Assembly (NCBI GenBank): GCA_963752855.1
Contig: CAVVZX010000036.1
Coordinates: forward strand, 186,001-250,000
DNA length: 64,000 nt
Source of the DNA: DATJPW01 sp963752855
GTDB lineage: Bacteria; Desulfobacterota; Desulfomonilia; Desulfomonilales; Desulfomonilaceae
Reading direction: 5' to 3'
The notes beneath the pieces were generated by a model. The model did not search any database. It worked only from the letters and a program-made list of their open reading frames with translations, and was not told where the DNA came from. A program made the translations under genes and the position numbers. Shown here piece after piece: positions 1 to 9,190 of this stretch. The stretch's first letter is position 1; each line of letters starts with the position of its first letter.

Positions 1-9
1 CCCGAAGAG

Positions 10-1095
10 ATGACCGTTCGTATCCACAATTTCAATCCCGGCCCAGCGGCTCTACCCCTGCCTGTGCTGGAGCAAGTGAGAGAAGAATTCACGGATTTCA
101 AAGGCTCCGGAATGTCGATCACGGAAGTGAGCCACCGTTCCGCGGTTTTTGAAGGAGTGCTCAATGATGCTGTGGCGAGAATTAAGCGCTTGCTGAAAGT
201 GCCCGATAATTATAAGGTGCTGTTTTTACAAGGGGGAGCGAGCACACAATTTTGTATGGTTCCTATGAACTTGATTTCGCAAAACTCCTCGGCGGATTAC
301 GTCAATACGGGATCTTGGTCCAAGAAGGCCATTAAAGAGGTTCAAATCCTTAACAAACCGCACAACGTGGTAGCTTCCAGCGAGGACAGGAATTTCCGTT
401 ACATTCCCAAAGAGGCGCCGGTCACTCCAGGGGCAGCATACCTACATTTCACCTCGAACAACACCATTGAAGGAACTCAGTGGTTTACCTTTCCCGACAC
501 AGGAAACGTGCCACTGGTTTCGGATATGTCATCCGATATACTTTCCCGGCCAATCGACGTACGCCCGTTTGGGCTTATTTACGCCGGAGCGCAAAAGAAT
601 CTTGGCCCAGCGGGGGTAACTCTAGTTATAATTCGTGACGACCTGCTGGAGCACGCGCCGGGAAATGTGCCTACCATGCTCCGATATAGCACTCATGCGG
701 AAAAGAATTCGCTTTACAACACACCGGCGTGTTTTGCGATCTACATGGTGCAACTCGTTTTGAAATGGATCGAGGATATAGCCGGTGGATTGGAAGCCAT
801 TGAAAGAGTGAACCGTGAGAAAGCGGCGCTGCTTTATGGCGTGATCGACGGAGGCGAGTTTTATTCCGGAACGGCAGAGGCCGATAGTCGATCTTTCATG
901 AATGTGACGTTTCGTCTTCCCGATGAAAATCTGGAAAAGAAATTTGTGGCTGAAGCGCTTGAGAATGGTCTTAGCGGATTGAAAGGGCATCGCTCTGTGG
1001 GCGGATGCAGAGCTTCAATTTACAATGCGGTAGATATGGCTGCCGTGCAAAGTCTGGCAGATTTTATGCGGTCATTTGCCCGGAAGAACGGCTGA
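10..1095 (+). CDS. serC: Phosphoserine aminotransferase SerC
   Basis: PLP-dependent class V aminotransferase of cytosolic serine biosynthesis. It converts 3-phosphohydroxypyruvate and glutamate to phosphoserine and 2-oxoglutarate, and can also act in pyridoxal phosphate synthesis. The 361-residue product has the usual length. The N-terminus has the family HNFNPGPAALP motif, FLQGGASTQF lies near residues 72-81, and YAGAQKNLGPAG carries the PLP lysine, about Lys196. The ATG at position 10 is preceded by GAAGAG and gives the expected N-terminus, so the gene is complete although it lies at the window edge. purA follows on the same strand after about 190 bases without a convincing gene. Confidence 0.96.
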   Translation: MTVRIHNFNPGPAALPLPVLEQVREEFTDFKGSGMSITEVSHRSAVFEGVLNDAVARIKRLLKVPDNYKVLFLQGGASTQFCMVPMNLISQNSSADYVNTGSWSKKAIKEVQILNKPHNVVASSEDRNFRYIPKEAPVTPGAAYLHFTSNNTIEGTQWFTFPDTGNVPLVSDMSSDILSRPIDVRPFGLIYAGAQKNLGPAGVTLVIIRDDLLEHAPGNVPTMLRYSTHAEKNSLYNTPACFAIYMVQLVLKWIEDIAGGLEAIERVNREKAALLYGVIDGGEFYSGTAEADSRSFMNVTFRLPDENLEKKFVAEALENGLSGLKGHRSVGGCRASIYNAVDMAAVQSLADFMRSFARKNG

Positions 1096-1283
1096 ATTAG
1101 CTTCGGCGAAACGCTCTTTGGCGTCGCCAGCGGCGGCTTTGATGATTTTGGCGCTCGACGAGAGCGATCTTCGTAATAGCAATTGGCACAAATTAAGGCT
1201 CGTAGCGACGGCGGGTCATCGGTCCGGAGAGCTGGCGCCCGATGAGGAGTCGCTGAATTTTCAAACCAGAGAGGCATGGCAAT

Positions 1284-2573
1284 TTGAATACTCTTGTAAT
1301 TGTTGGCGGCCAATGGGGTGATGAAGGCAAAGGGAAAATAGTGGATCTGTTGACCAGCCGTGCAGAAGTGGTGGTGCGGTTTCAGGGGGGAGCAAACGCT
1401 GGTCATACTCTGAAGGTAGGCGGCGAGCAGATCATTGTTCATTTGATTCCATCAGGAATTCTCTATCCGGAAACACTTAATATCATTGGCAACGGCGTTG
1501 TAGTGGACCCGGCGGTGCTGCTGGAAGAGAAGGCGGCATTGCGATCGAAAAAGTACTTTACCAAAGATAAACAGCTAGTTGTATCTGACAGAGCGCATAT
1601 GATAATGCCGTATCACAAAGTGATCGATCAATGCAGAGAAGAAGCGCTCGGGAAGGCCAAAATCGGCACCACTGGGCGTGGAATCGGTCCCGCGTACGAG
1701 GATAAAGCTGCCAGGACAGGAATCCGCGTAGGAGATCTATTACGACCTGAAACGTTGAGGAAAAGAGTTCATGCCGCGTTGCAGGAAAAGAATTTTCTCA
1801 TTGAAAACCTCTTCAAGAAAGAACGCCTGAATCCTGACGAGATTGTTGAGCAGTATTTGGGATACGGAAAGAAAATGGCTCCGCACATCGCGGATACCGC
1901 TCTCGTCGTGCAGCAGAAAATAGCGGCCGGTAGCCGAGTGCTGTTCGAAGGGGCTCAGGGAACGCTTCTCGACATAGACCACGGAACTTATCCTTTTGTA
2001 ACCTCGTCGAATGTGGTTGCAGGGAATGTCTGCTCCGGAGCGGGTGTGAGCCCCATATCCATAAAGAAAATATGGGGCGTATTAAAGGCTTATTCAACAC
2101 GCGTAGGGTCCGGGGGGTTTCCGACTGAGTTGAACGATGAATTGGGAGACGAACTGAGAAGGATCGGGGGAGAGTACGGAGCGACTACGGGAAGACCTCG
2201 GAGGTGTGGTTGGTTGGACCTGGTGGTGGTCAATCATAGCATCGGCCTCAATGGGCTCGCGGGCATCGCGTTGACCAAACTGGACGTGCTGACCGGAATC
2301 TCGCCTCTGAAGATATGCACAGGGTACAAAATAGGAGGGAAAACCGTCCGTACCGTACCGTCTGACATTGACGATTTAGAAAATGCGACGCCCATTTACC
2401 GTGAGATGAAAGGGTGGGAGAAACCCATCGACGGGTGCCGCACGTTTGAAGATCTCCCGAAGAATGCCAGGGACTATGTGGAAACCGTCCAACATTTGAC
2501 GGGCGTTCCGGTTACTCTTGTGTCCGTAGGCCCGTCAAGAGAACAAAGTATTTTGCGCGAGCCACCGTTTTAA
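1284..2573 (+). CDS. purA: Adenylosuccinate synthetase PurA, TTG start
   Basis: Joins IMP and aspartate with GTP to form adenylosuccinate, the first committed step to AMP. The product is 429 residues, normal for the family. The N-terminus has the P-loop-like GGQWGDEGKGKIVD followed by FQGGANAGHT. GTTGRGIGPAYEDK and the GTP-binding NHSIGLNGLAGIALTKLD segment are also present. The start appears to be TTG at 1284: the nearby ATG at 1276 runs into a stop after three codons, while GAGAGG at 1270-1275 sits about 8 bases before the TTG. The gene is intact and converges on the minus-strand gene ending at 2604. Confidence 0.96.
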   Translation: MNTLVIVGGQWGDEGKGKIVDLLTSRAEVVVRFQGGANAGHTLKVGGEQIIVHLIPSGILYPETLNIIGNGVVVDPAVLLEEKAALRSKKYFTKDKQLVVSDRAHMIMPYHKVIDQCREEALGKAKIGTTGRGIGPAYEDKAARTGIRVGDLLRPETLRKRVHAALQEKNFLIENLFKKERLNPDEIVEQYLGYGKKMAPHIADTALVVQQKIAAGSRVLFEGAQGTLLDIDHGTYPFVTSSNVVAGNVCSGAGVSPISIKKIWGVLKAYSTRVGSGGFPTELNDELGDELRRIGGEYGATTGRPRRCGWLDLVVVNHSIGLNGLAGIALTKLDVLTGISPLKICTGYKIGGKTVRTVPSDIDDLENATPIYREMKGWEKPIDGCRTFEDLPKNARDYVETVQHLTGVPVTLVSVGPSREQSILREPPF

Positions 2574-2603
2574 ACTCGCGGGTTCCATCCGACCGGCGAC
2601 TCA

Positions 2604-3167
2604 TCAGAGCGGTTTCGCCAGGATCTGTTTGACGCGCAAGTCGAAGAATCGGTCCGAAGGACGGGCTTCGATGATGGCCACCGTGTCAGCGCCCTTGCCG
2701 CTGCCGGCGACAGCTATAACATCAGCCGCTTCAGGTATCAAACCTGCATCACAGGCTTCTGCGACTATTTCCACCGAAACTTTGACGCCCTGGCCGAGTA
2801 GCCGTAAGGACTGGGCCACAATGTAAGCAGGATATACCCCCTGGTGCTTCTGCATTAGCGCGGCTTCTATGCCTCGGGTTAGAATCGTGCCTGTAAAGAT
2901 TTTGACCCCGAGCGCATTGAGTTCTTTCCTGGTTTGTTCGGAACATTCGTCCGCATTGGCAGCCTGATAACCGACATTATGGGTGACTGCGACCAGATTT
3001 ACATTTTGCCCCTGTAATTTCCTGGCAATAGCGAGGCCGGTGTCGCCGCTGGTAGTGGCCACCACCACGTGCGAAAATCCTTCCAGGACGGCCGCTTGCA
3101 CAATTTCAACGCATCTCGAAGAGTTTGCTTTTCCAGGTTTTTCAAAGTATTCGACCGGTCTGATCAT
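2604..3167 (-). CDS. Pyruvate kinase alpha/beta-domain (C-terminal-like) protein
   Basis: A 187-residue stand-alone protein resembling the C-terminal alpha/beta domain of pyruvate kinase, without the catalytic barrel. Visible features are a Rossmann-like VVVATTSGDTGLAIARKL (residues about 34-51), VNLVAVTHNVGY and a C-terminal VIAVAGSGKGADTVAIIEA segment. Such proteins are widespread in anaerobes and archaea, but their function is not settled. The ATG at 3167 has GGAGG five bases upstream. It lies about 300 bases downstream of the NnrD-like gene on the same strand and could be the last gene of the yedE-tusA operon, although the gap leaves room for its own promoter. Confidence 0.75.
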   Translation of the reverse strand: MIRPVEYFEKPGKANSSRCVEIVQAAVLEGFSHVVVATTSGDTGLAIARKLQGQNVNLVAVTHNVGYQAANADECSEQTRKELNALGVKIFTGTILTRGIEAALMQKHQGVYPAYIVAQSLRLLGQGVKVSVEIVAEACDAGLIPEAADVIAVAGSGKGADTVAIIEARPSDRFFDLRVKQILAKPL

Positions 3168-3216
3168 ATTGCCTCCAAGTTTTTGCTGCCTAAAGCTTCG
3201 CAGCTGAGCTGACGTT

Positions 3217-3253
3217 GATGAGTGGGTCCGCAGGAGGATGAAACCAACTCATC
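3217..3253. repeat. Imperfect hairpin in the gap between two minus-strand genes
   Basis: GATGAGTGGG at 3217-3226 pairs with CCAACTCATC at 3244-3253, with one mismatch and a 17-base loop. There is no T-run, so a terminator role is only possible. The rest of 3168-3474 shows no gene I can support. Confidence 0.35.
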
Positions 3254-3474
3254 CTCAAAAGGTTTTGAACATCCTTGGTATGTAAAATCGCCATATCGCT
3301 TCAATACATATATGCCGGACGGATGTTCGCGCAACCCCTTCGGTATCAGTTTCACGACCCTTAAGACTGGAAGACTTTCGAGAAGAAAGTTCACTAGGCA
3401 GGAATTGTGTTGGTTGATAGAAAGAGATCAAGAAACGAATTGGGGATTGCGCGGCAAAAACATAATATTTTACA

Positions 3475-4380
3475 TCATCGCGCTCGGATGACCGGTCGCT
3501 TGGCAATCTCCTTGTTCTGGTTTGAAAGGACTTGCTCCAATGCTGCCGGGAGCGCGGGCAATAGATCGGCAATTGAAAATGCTGGTGTCGGATTTTTCAG
3601 AGCGCCCATGATACGATTTGCTTTGGCTGCAATTATTGCTGCTTGAGGGATGGGGAAACCGCCGGCGATCAACGCTGACACGACGCCGGTTAAGCTGTCT
3701 CCGGTTCCTCCTATTGGTTCCATATTTTCCACGCATGGTTCGGAGATTTCTTTGAGGATGCCGTCTTCGGTCACCACGAAATCGATTCTACCCTTTACCA
3801 GGAGGCAGCGCGCAGCATTTTCGTATTTGTATGCTCGCTCGATCAATTCCGGAACTCGTTCGTCTTCATGAAGCAGAAATCCCCTCGTGTAAAACGGGTG
3901 TGGCGCCATTTCATCCGCGAGAAATGCCATCTCACCGACGTCGGGGGTAAAAAGGTCATAAGAAGCTGCGAAGCCACTCATCTTTGCCACGTACATGTAA
4001 CCCGCATCCGCGATTAAAACCGGCCTTTCTGAGAGATCGTCGAGCTTTATCAATATCCGGTTGTGCCAATCGATGTCAGGCAAAAGATAGTGAAAAGTTA
4101 TTGTTTTTATTCCGTCATTGTCATTTAGAGTTCTGATCAGATGCTCATAAACTTGTGCGCTGCCGGCGCCTAGACCGATATCGCCGGCCAGTATTGCCCT
4201 TGGCGACCCCAAGCAGAGGGCTGTGGCTGTAGCGCAGGCGGCGGCCATTAATGCCGTGGTTCCCCTGACAACGGGAATGGTCTGGCCGCCAACACGCAAT
4301 TCCCCGTTGACGAGTGCGCATTCGGCGTCAACAAGGGGAAAGTCCTCGTAGGGAACCGTTCCAACTATCATCCAGGACAT
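3475..4380 (-). CDS. Ribokinase-like YjeF-C/NnrD-type protein
   Basis: A 301-residue ribokinase-fold protein resembling ADP-dependent NAD(P)H-hydrate dehydratases (YjeF C-terminal domain). The key signal is EPIGGTGDSLTGVVSALIAGG near residues 222-242, which matches the family GTGD anion-hole and catalytic Asp motif. An N-terminal GDIGLGAGSAQVYEHLI and a mid-protein LIADAGYMYVAK are also present. The nicotinamide-repair reaction is known for the family, but here the gene overlaps a DUF3343 gene by 13 bases in a sulfur/selenium-type operon, so a different substrate is possible. Its start falls inside the end of the upstream gene, which suggests translational coupling. No N-terminal YjeF epimerase domain is fused. 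Confidence 0.65.
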   Translation of the reverse strand: MSWMIVGTVPYEDFPLVDAECALVNGELRVGGQTIPVVRGTTALMAAACATATALCLGSPRAILAGDIGLGAGSAQVYEHLIRTLNDNDGIKTITFHYLLPDIDWHNRILIKLDDLSERPVLIADAGYMYVAKMSGFAASYDLFTPDVGEMAFLADEMAPHPFYTRGFLLHEDERVPELIERAYKYENAARCLLVKGRIDFVVTEDGILKEISEPCVENMEPIGGTGDSLTGVVSALIAGGFPIPQAAIIAAKANRIMGALKNPTPAFSIADLLPALPAALEQVLSNQNKEIAKRPVIRAR

Positions 4381-4934
4381 CTGCGGTTCAATTCCTCATA
4401 TGCCAACTGTAGAGCGTATCCGCATAAGGTACTGCCCAGGGTTCGAGGTTCAGGCGCGTCAGCCAAGTTTCTTCCTATCAACTGTTCCGCCAGGAAAGGG
4501 ACATCGGGGCAACCGCCACCTGATATGTTCACGATACGACGCCCCTTTTTTTCAATCGTGATCTTCATATTGGCGGCTCGAACCATTAGATAATCTCCAA
4601 AATCCTTCACGTTAAAGAGATTTACGGGCTTCAGCAATAGATCATACAAAGGTAGGATCTGCAAAGGCTCTAATTTCGCTTCCTTCAGTACGCGCGATAC
4701 CTTTAACTCCGAAATAATTGGAAATTCAATGGCCAGATCGCAACCAGTGCGTAATTCAGGCGGTGGGCCTTTCACGGAGACGTTCACTCCCGCGTCTTTT
4801 AGCAAGGACTCAGCTCTAATTACTTCGCTGGTATGTTCAAAGATTAGCAGGCCTAGTCCTGAAACCGGAGCCTTGCCTTGCCGATCGCTCACTCTGCCGT
4901 CGAAGATTTTCAGGAATTTATTGAGCAAACCCAT
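4368..4934 (-). CDS. DUF3343 (putative Se/S carrier-like) domain protein
   Basis: A 188-residue protein. Residues about 25-90 (LLIFEHTSEVIRAESLLKDAG onward, with PPPELRTGCDLAIEF) fit the DUF3343 family, a small domain often annotated as a putative Se/S carrier and found next to selenium and sulfur genes. The C-terminal half adds VNISGGGCPDVPFLAEQLIG and a Cys in LGSTLCGYALQ, a region I do not recognise. The ATG overlaps the stop of the tusA-like gene as TAATG, so the two are probably co-translated. The carrier role is family-level knowledge, and a partnership with TusA and YedE is inferred from the operon. Confidence 0.7.
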   Translation of the reverse strand: MGLLNKFLKIFDGRVSDRQGKAPVSGLGLLIFEHTSEVIRAESLLKDAGVNVSVKGPPPELRTGCDLAIEFPIISELKVSRVLKEAKLEPLQILPLYDLLLKPVNLFNVKDFGDYLMVRAANMKITIEKKGRRIVNISGGGCPDVPFLAEQLIGRNLADAPEPRTLGSTLCGYALQLAYEELNRRCPG

Positions 4935-5149
4935 TAGCGTTTCAAAAGGAGATGATACTCCTCATCCTCTTGTGTGATCTCCGATATTCCCCAGCCTTGT
5001 TTTGTAGCCGCCCGACTCACGTTTTCCCGGCTGACCTCGTTATCCACAAGCACCTCGATTTCGCCTGTTTCGAGTTCTTTCATTTTTGACAGAGCCATCA
5101 GTACCGGCTGCGGGCACGATAGTCCTCTTGCGTCAACTTTTTCCGACAT
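4934..5149 (-). CDS. TusA/SirA-family sulfur (or selenium) carrier
   Basis: A 71-residue TusA-like protein. The hallmark motif is RGLSCPQPVLM, with the persulfide-carrying Cys at residue 12 (CPxP), followed by the ferredoxin-like fold ending EDEEYHLLLKR. TusA/YedF proteins pass activated sulfur or selenium between enzymes in the cytoplasm. The ATG has AGGAGA upstream and the stop overlaps the next start. It lies directly downstream of a YedE-type transporter, the pairing seen in sulfur uptake and selenium-trait operons. Which chalcogen is used cannot be told from the sequence. Confidence 0.88.
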   Translation of the reverse strand: MSEKVDARGLSCPQPVLMALSKMKELETGEIEVLVDNEVSRENVSRAATKQGWGISEITQEDEEYHLLLKR

Positions 5150-5159
5150 GTCTATCTCC

Positions 5160-6258
5160 TCACGCTCCGACTCTTCTCAGATTCGTAAACCCGATATACA
5201 GACAAATTAGTAATGACACCACCACAGCGGCAATGCCGTAAGGTCCGATACCTGCCGGTGAGCTGGCAAGGCCAAAGTTATGAGCGAACGCGGCCCCTGC
5301 GATCATGCCAAAAACGAAAATCGCGGCGTCACCATCTCCTTCTCCGGACATGAACAATTGCCTGCCTGGGCAACCCCCGGCCAAGGCAAAGGCCAAACCA
5401 GCCACGAGCATGCCGGAGAAATTCCAGAAACTCTGAGTATGAGCCACCGGTTGGCCGGCAAATCCCGGATGGAATTGACCGACAATCAAATTAGTAACCC
5501 ATGCCGCAACGAGAAGGGCCAGCAATCCTGAAAAAAGATGCCAGTGTTTGAACAGAATTAGGTCCCTGAGAGCCCCCATGGTGCAAAAACGACTGCGCTG
5601 CGCAACGAAGCCCACGAGCAGGCCAATGGCCAAAGACAGCGCCAGAGGGGCATACTGAGAACCGGGTCCTTTCAAGCTGTAAAATAGGACCCCGCTTTTG
5701 GCTTCATTCGGTATCGGGGAATAGATCAGCCGCAAGGCCAACAAGCCCAAAATCACCAGTGGCATAAGAAATCCGAGTCCGTAATTCTGCTTTCGAGGTA
5801 CGCCCAAGGCTATACCCTTGCCGGAAGAATACTGTTCCAACGCCTACCCCGACGGCTAACCCCGCGAATCCGAAAAGGGCGTTCCCATCGCCTCCGGCAA
5901 GACGCAGCAGTGTTCTCCAGGGGCAGCCGAGAAACACCAAAGCCCCGATCATGGCGCACATGCCTAGTAGGAATCGAGCCATTGGAGCAGACCCTGATCT
6001 AGGCTTGAATTCTCCGAAGCTAAGGGCAGCGACCACCGCTCCAAGCACAAAGCCTAGAATCTCAGGCCTTAAATACTGAACTACTTCCGCCCTGTGCAGA
6101 CCCAATCCTCCGGCGACATCTCGCTCGAAGCATGCCACGCATATACCCATGTTGCCGGGATTTCCCCATTTCTGGAGCAAAGCGGCGAGCACGCCTATAA
6201 TAGCCCCAACAGCAATTATACCTCCCGAAGTTGCAAAGAAGTTTCTATTGGCTTCCAA
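5160..6258 (-). CDS. yedE: YedE/YeeE-family transporter, frame disrupted
   Basis: Polytopic membrane protein of the YeeE/YedE family, proposed to import thiosulfate or selenium species. The first half starts at TTG 6258 with AGGAGG six to seven bases upstream. It carries GNMGICVACFERD and LVFLGCPWRTLLRLAGGDGNA. The second half repeats this layout with RSRFCTMGALRDL and ALAGGCPGRQLFMSGEGDGDA. The paired Cys-containing GCP motifs are typical. The frames meet near 5795-5805, where FFRQGYSLG should run into PRKQNYGLG; one extra base there breaks the frame, and repair gives 365 residues. The carrier gene tusA follows 10 bases after the stop. Sequence error is the likeliest cause of the break. Confidence 0.85.
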
Positions 6259-6782
6259 TCTATGCCTCCTGTTGGTTGTCGATCTGATCTACGAATCTTG
6301 AGCGCCCTCCGATTGACGATCATCGAGAAGCGGCGTGATGAACTGGCGTTTGAGCAAGTTATCTTTTGCCGAGTTTTGTAATGCCGATTCGCTCGTCCGT
6401 GGGTCTAGGGACTAAGAAATACATCGGAAATAATAATTCGTCAAGAAGTTGTTGCCTATTCCGTCTGTGTTGGCTCACAAGCAGTTTTCATCTCTCGGGG
6501 AATGGGTCCTTGGATTGGAATTTCTAGTAAAGGATCATTCGGCGAAAATCGAGCATTCGGAGAGGACAGCATGGCCGTCGCTGCCACGGGCGCTAGGGGG
6601 ATGATCGGCGCGGGAGTTATCCGCTGAGGTTTTCAGCCCACGCTCAAGGCTGCCGCACCCCATTTTGTCTTGACAGGATGGCCGGACAACGATAGGAAAG
6701 AGAAATAACAGAAACAGGAAAGAACGATAGCTAATTTCGGCTTGGCTGAGCCGACGGCAATCTCAGAAAACAAAAGGGAGAG
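6259..6782. other. Divergent intergenic region, yedE / double-cubane reductase
   Basis: 524 bases without a supported gene, lying between two divergent operons. It holds the AGGAGG of yedE near its left end, a possible promoter at 6670-6698 and a GGGAG ribosome site just before 6783. I see no conserved riboswitch or RNA structure. Confidence 0.6.
6670..6698 (+). promoter_or_regulatory. Possible sigma-70-type promoter for the double-cubane reductase
   Basis: TTGACA at 6670-6675, a 17-base spacer, then TAGGAA at 6693-6698. The -35 box is perfect and the -10 box poor, so this is tentative. It lies about 85 bases before the reductase start. Confidence 0.35.
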
Positions 6783-8093
6783 ATGATGAGCAACGATTAC
6801 AGACAAATGTGGAAAGAACTAGGCCTGGACCTCGCAGCGCACGACAATTTGCTGCAAGTGTTGGGACAGGCCTACAAAGACATCTTCTTCAGCCAGCCCG
6901 ACCGGCCTCAGGGTATGGACTACTTCAACTTCGTTATAAGCCAAATACACGGCCTGAGGATCAAGGAACTCATAGACGGTAAGAAGGAGGGTCACAAGGT
7001 CATAGGCTCTTATTGCGTCTTTGTTCCGGAAGAAATCGTCCGAGCTGCGGATGCCACTATGGTAGGTTTGTGCTCGGGCGCTGAATTCGCCACGGACGAA
7101 GTGGAAAAACTCCTGCCGCGCAACACGTGCGCACTGATCAAGTCTGCGTTCGGGTTCAAGCTCGGTAAGGTCTGCCCTTACATCGAATCCTCCGACATGA
7201 TCGTAGGGGAGAACACCTGCGACGGAAAGAAGAAATCCTACGAGGTTTTCGACACCCTGGTTCCCAATCTTTACGTAATGGACCTCCCGCAGACTAAATC
7301 AACCGAAGGCCGGGCCCTATTGAGAGCCGAATACGAAAAGTTCAAGACGGCCATAGAAGAACTGACCGGGGTAACGATCGATGCTCCTCGTCTCAAGAAA
7401 GGCATAGAGATAGTCAATAACAAGCGTAAGGCTATCCATAGACTTGCAACGCTGAGAAAGGCCGATCCGGTTCCCATTTCAGGTTTGGATGCGCTCTTGA
7501 TCAATCAGGTGTTCTTCTACGACGATCCTATTCGCTTTACTAATTCAGTCAACAAGATTTGTGACGAGCTGGAAGTCAGGGTCCGCGAGGGAAAAGGCGT
7601 TCGACCGAAAGGAAGCCCCCGAATGCTCTTGTCCGGATGTCCCATGGCCGCGCCCAACTGGAAGCTGCCATGGGTAATCGAAACATCAGGGGCTGTGATC
7701 GTAGGGGAAGAATCTTGCGTGGGCGAGAGGGGCACTCGGAACTTGACCGATGGTTCGGGGGCAACAACGGATGAACTCATGGAATCCATTGTAGACAGGT
7801 ATTTCAAAATCGACTGCGCTGTTTTCACGCCAAACCCCGACCGACTTGAGCACGTCAAGCAAATGTCCGGCGACTACAGGGCAGACGGGGTGATTCACTA
7901 CGGTCTGCAATTCTGTCAGCCGTATCAGATAGAATCATTGCCAGTTGAAAAATCTCTTGAACAAACAGGTATCCCGACACTCAGGGTTGATACCGACTAC
8001 AGCATGGAAGATGTTGAACAGATAAAGACACGCGTGGAAGCCTTTGTCGAGCGAATCAAAATGTCCGGGTGCAGCGCATGCCGTTGTTCATAG
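6783..8093 (+). CDS. Double-cubane-cluster anaerobic reductase (2-hydroxyacyl-CoA dehydratase-like)
   Basis: A 436-residue protein of the 2-hydroxyacyl-CoA dehydratase/benzoyl-CoA reductase (HgdB/BcrB-like) superfamily. It best fits the double-cubane cluster protein subfamily, which holds an [8Fe-9S] cluster and uses ATP-driven low-potential electrons. Cysteines that fit cluster ligation occur in GSYCVFVPEE (Cys78), LPRNTCALIK (Cys116), KVCPYIESSD (Cys131) and GENTCDGKKK (Cys146), then in LSGCPMAAP, EESCVGERGT and LQFCQPYQ. The C-terminus ends with a Cys-rich SGCSACRCS. There is one catalytic subunit only, no second hydratase subunit, and the activase follows 116 bases later. In vitro, characterised members reduce small molecules such as acetylene, azide and hydrazine; the natural substrate is unknown. 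GGGAG precedes the tandem ATGATG start. Confidence 0.85.
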   Translation: MMSNDYRQMWKELGLDLAAHDNLLQVLGQAYKDIFFSQPDRPQGMDYFNFVISQIHGLRIKELIDGKKEGHKVIGSYCVFVPEEIVRAADATMVGLCSGAEFATDEVEKLLPRNTCALIKSAFGFKLGKVCPYIESSDMIVGENTCDGKKKSYEVFDTLVPNLYVMDLPQTKSTEGRALLRAEYEKFKTAIEELTGVTIDAPRLKKGIEIVNNKRKAIHRLATLRKADPVPISGLDALLINQVFFYDDPIRFTNSVNKICDELEVRVREGKGVRPKGSPRMLLSGCPMAAPNWKLPWVIETSGAVIVGEESCVGERGTRNLTDGSGATTDELMESIVDRYFKIDCAVFTPNPDRLEHVKQMSGDYRADGVIHYGLQFCQPYQIESLPVEKSLEQTGIPTLRVDTDYSMEDVEQIKTRVEAFVERIKMSGCSACRCS

Positions 8094-8209
8094 GCTGATA
8101 GCGGTTAGACGGGAGGGAGAAGCGGAGCAAGCGTACGCATGAGTTCCCTTGCTTCTTGCGGACCTGGAAAAGATGGTTTGGGCAACAAGACGATGCAGTG
8201 GTGTTAATC

Positions 8210-8972
8210 ATGGCGGTTTGCGGAATAGATGTAGGGTCCAGGACGATCAAGGTTGTTGTCCTGGAAGCTGATACCAAGCGGATTTTGGAATTTCGGAAGG
8301 TCGAGACCACATACGCCCCTGTAGATCAGTGCCTGAAGATCCTGAACGGGTTGTCCGCCGAACGAACCGTTTCCACCGGGTACGGAAGAAAGCTTCTCCA
8401 GGGCCATATGGACAGCCAGAGTATCACGGAGATTCTTGCCCACGCCCTCGGGGCCAGGCACGAATTTCCTGCGTGCCGTTCGGTCCTGGACATCGGTGGA
8501 CAAGATACTAAAGCGATCTCATTGGATTCCTCGGGACGTGTCGCGAAGTTCGAGATGAACGACCGCTGCGCGGCAGGAACAGGCAAGTTCCTCGAATTCA
8601 TGGCTGCGAGCTTTCAGGTCCCGATCGAAAGATTTGGAGATTTCGCCTTGGAGGGGAAGCCGGGCCTTTCGATCAACAGTATGTGCACGGTCTTTGCCGA
8701 GTCAGAGGCGACATCCTTAATGGCGCGGGGACACAGACCGCAGGATATTGCGCTTGCTCTTCATCAGTCCGTGGTCAAACGTTCGATGTCCATGCTCAAA
8801 AGGGTTTCGGTCAATGGCCACGCTGGTCTTTTCCGGTGGGGTGGCGCGCAACCGCTGCATGACCAAACTCATAGAACAAGAGACGGCATCGCAAATTCTT
8901 GTGGCATCGGAGCCTGACATACTCGGAGCGCTGGGGGCTGCTCTCTACGCTGCCCAGGAAGAATTCTCCTAA
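8210..8972 (+). CDS. Acyl-CoA dehydratase activase (BcrA/BadF/HgdC-like ATPase), frame disrupted
   Basis: ASKHA-fold ATPase that injects an electron into the upstream reductase at the cost of ATP. The N-terminus reads CGIDVGSRTIKVVVLE (phosphate 1 motif). SVLDIGGQDTKAISL is the phosphate 2 motif, NDRCAAGTGKFLEFMA carries one bridging [4Fe-4S] Cys, and NSMCTVFAESEATSL carries the second. The frame breaks at about 8819: VSVNG should continue TLVFSGGVARNRCMTKLI but one extra C intervenes. Repair gives 253 residues, the normal length. The ATG at 8210 is chosen over upstream in-frame codons because it starts at the conserved domain. The stop at 8970-8972 precedes a convergent gene. Confidence 0.87.
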
Positions 8973-9190
8973 CTCGCTGGGCTTCGAAAAGTGAATCATG
9001 AACGAGATAGGCAAAATAAGGATGTTCCTTAGGCGACTATGACATCAAATTGACCTGATCCCCGGGAAGATACCTCCATACCAAGGCATCGCCGATGGGT
9101 CACATCAAGCCTGCCTATTTTATACACCCTTCTTGCACGAATCTTGTCCCACAAGAGGACTTTAAACTCTGTATGTGTTGGGATGCTGCG

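Noticed and set aside
1020..1442. Open frames on the opposite strand of serC and purA
   Set aside because: They overlap conserved genes, lack ribosome sites and have shadow-frame composition. The same holds for most long antisense frames in this window, such as 58356-59597 opposite lon.
6783..8972. Benzoyl-CoA reductase or 2-hydroxyglutaryl-CoA dehydratase system
   Set aside because: Only one catalytic subunit is present, with no second dehydratase subunit, CoA-transferase or aromatic degradation gene, and the Cys pattern fits the double-cubane subfamily better.
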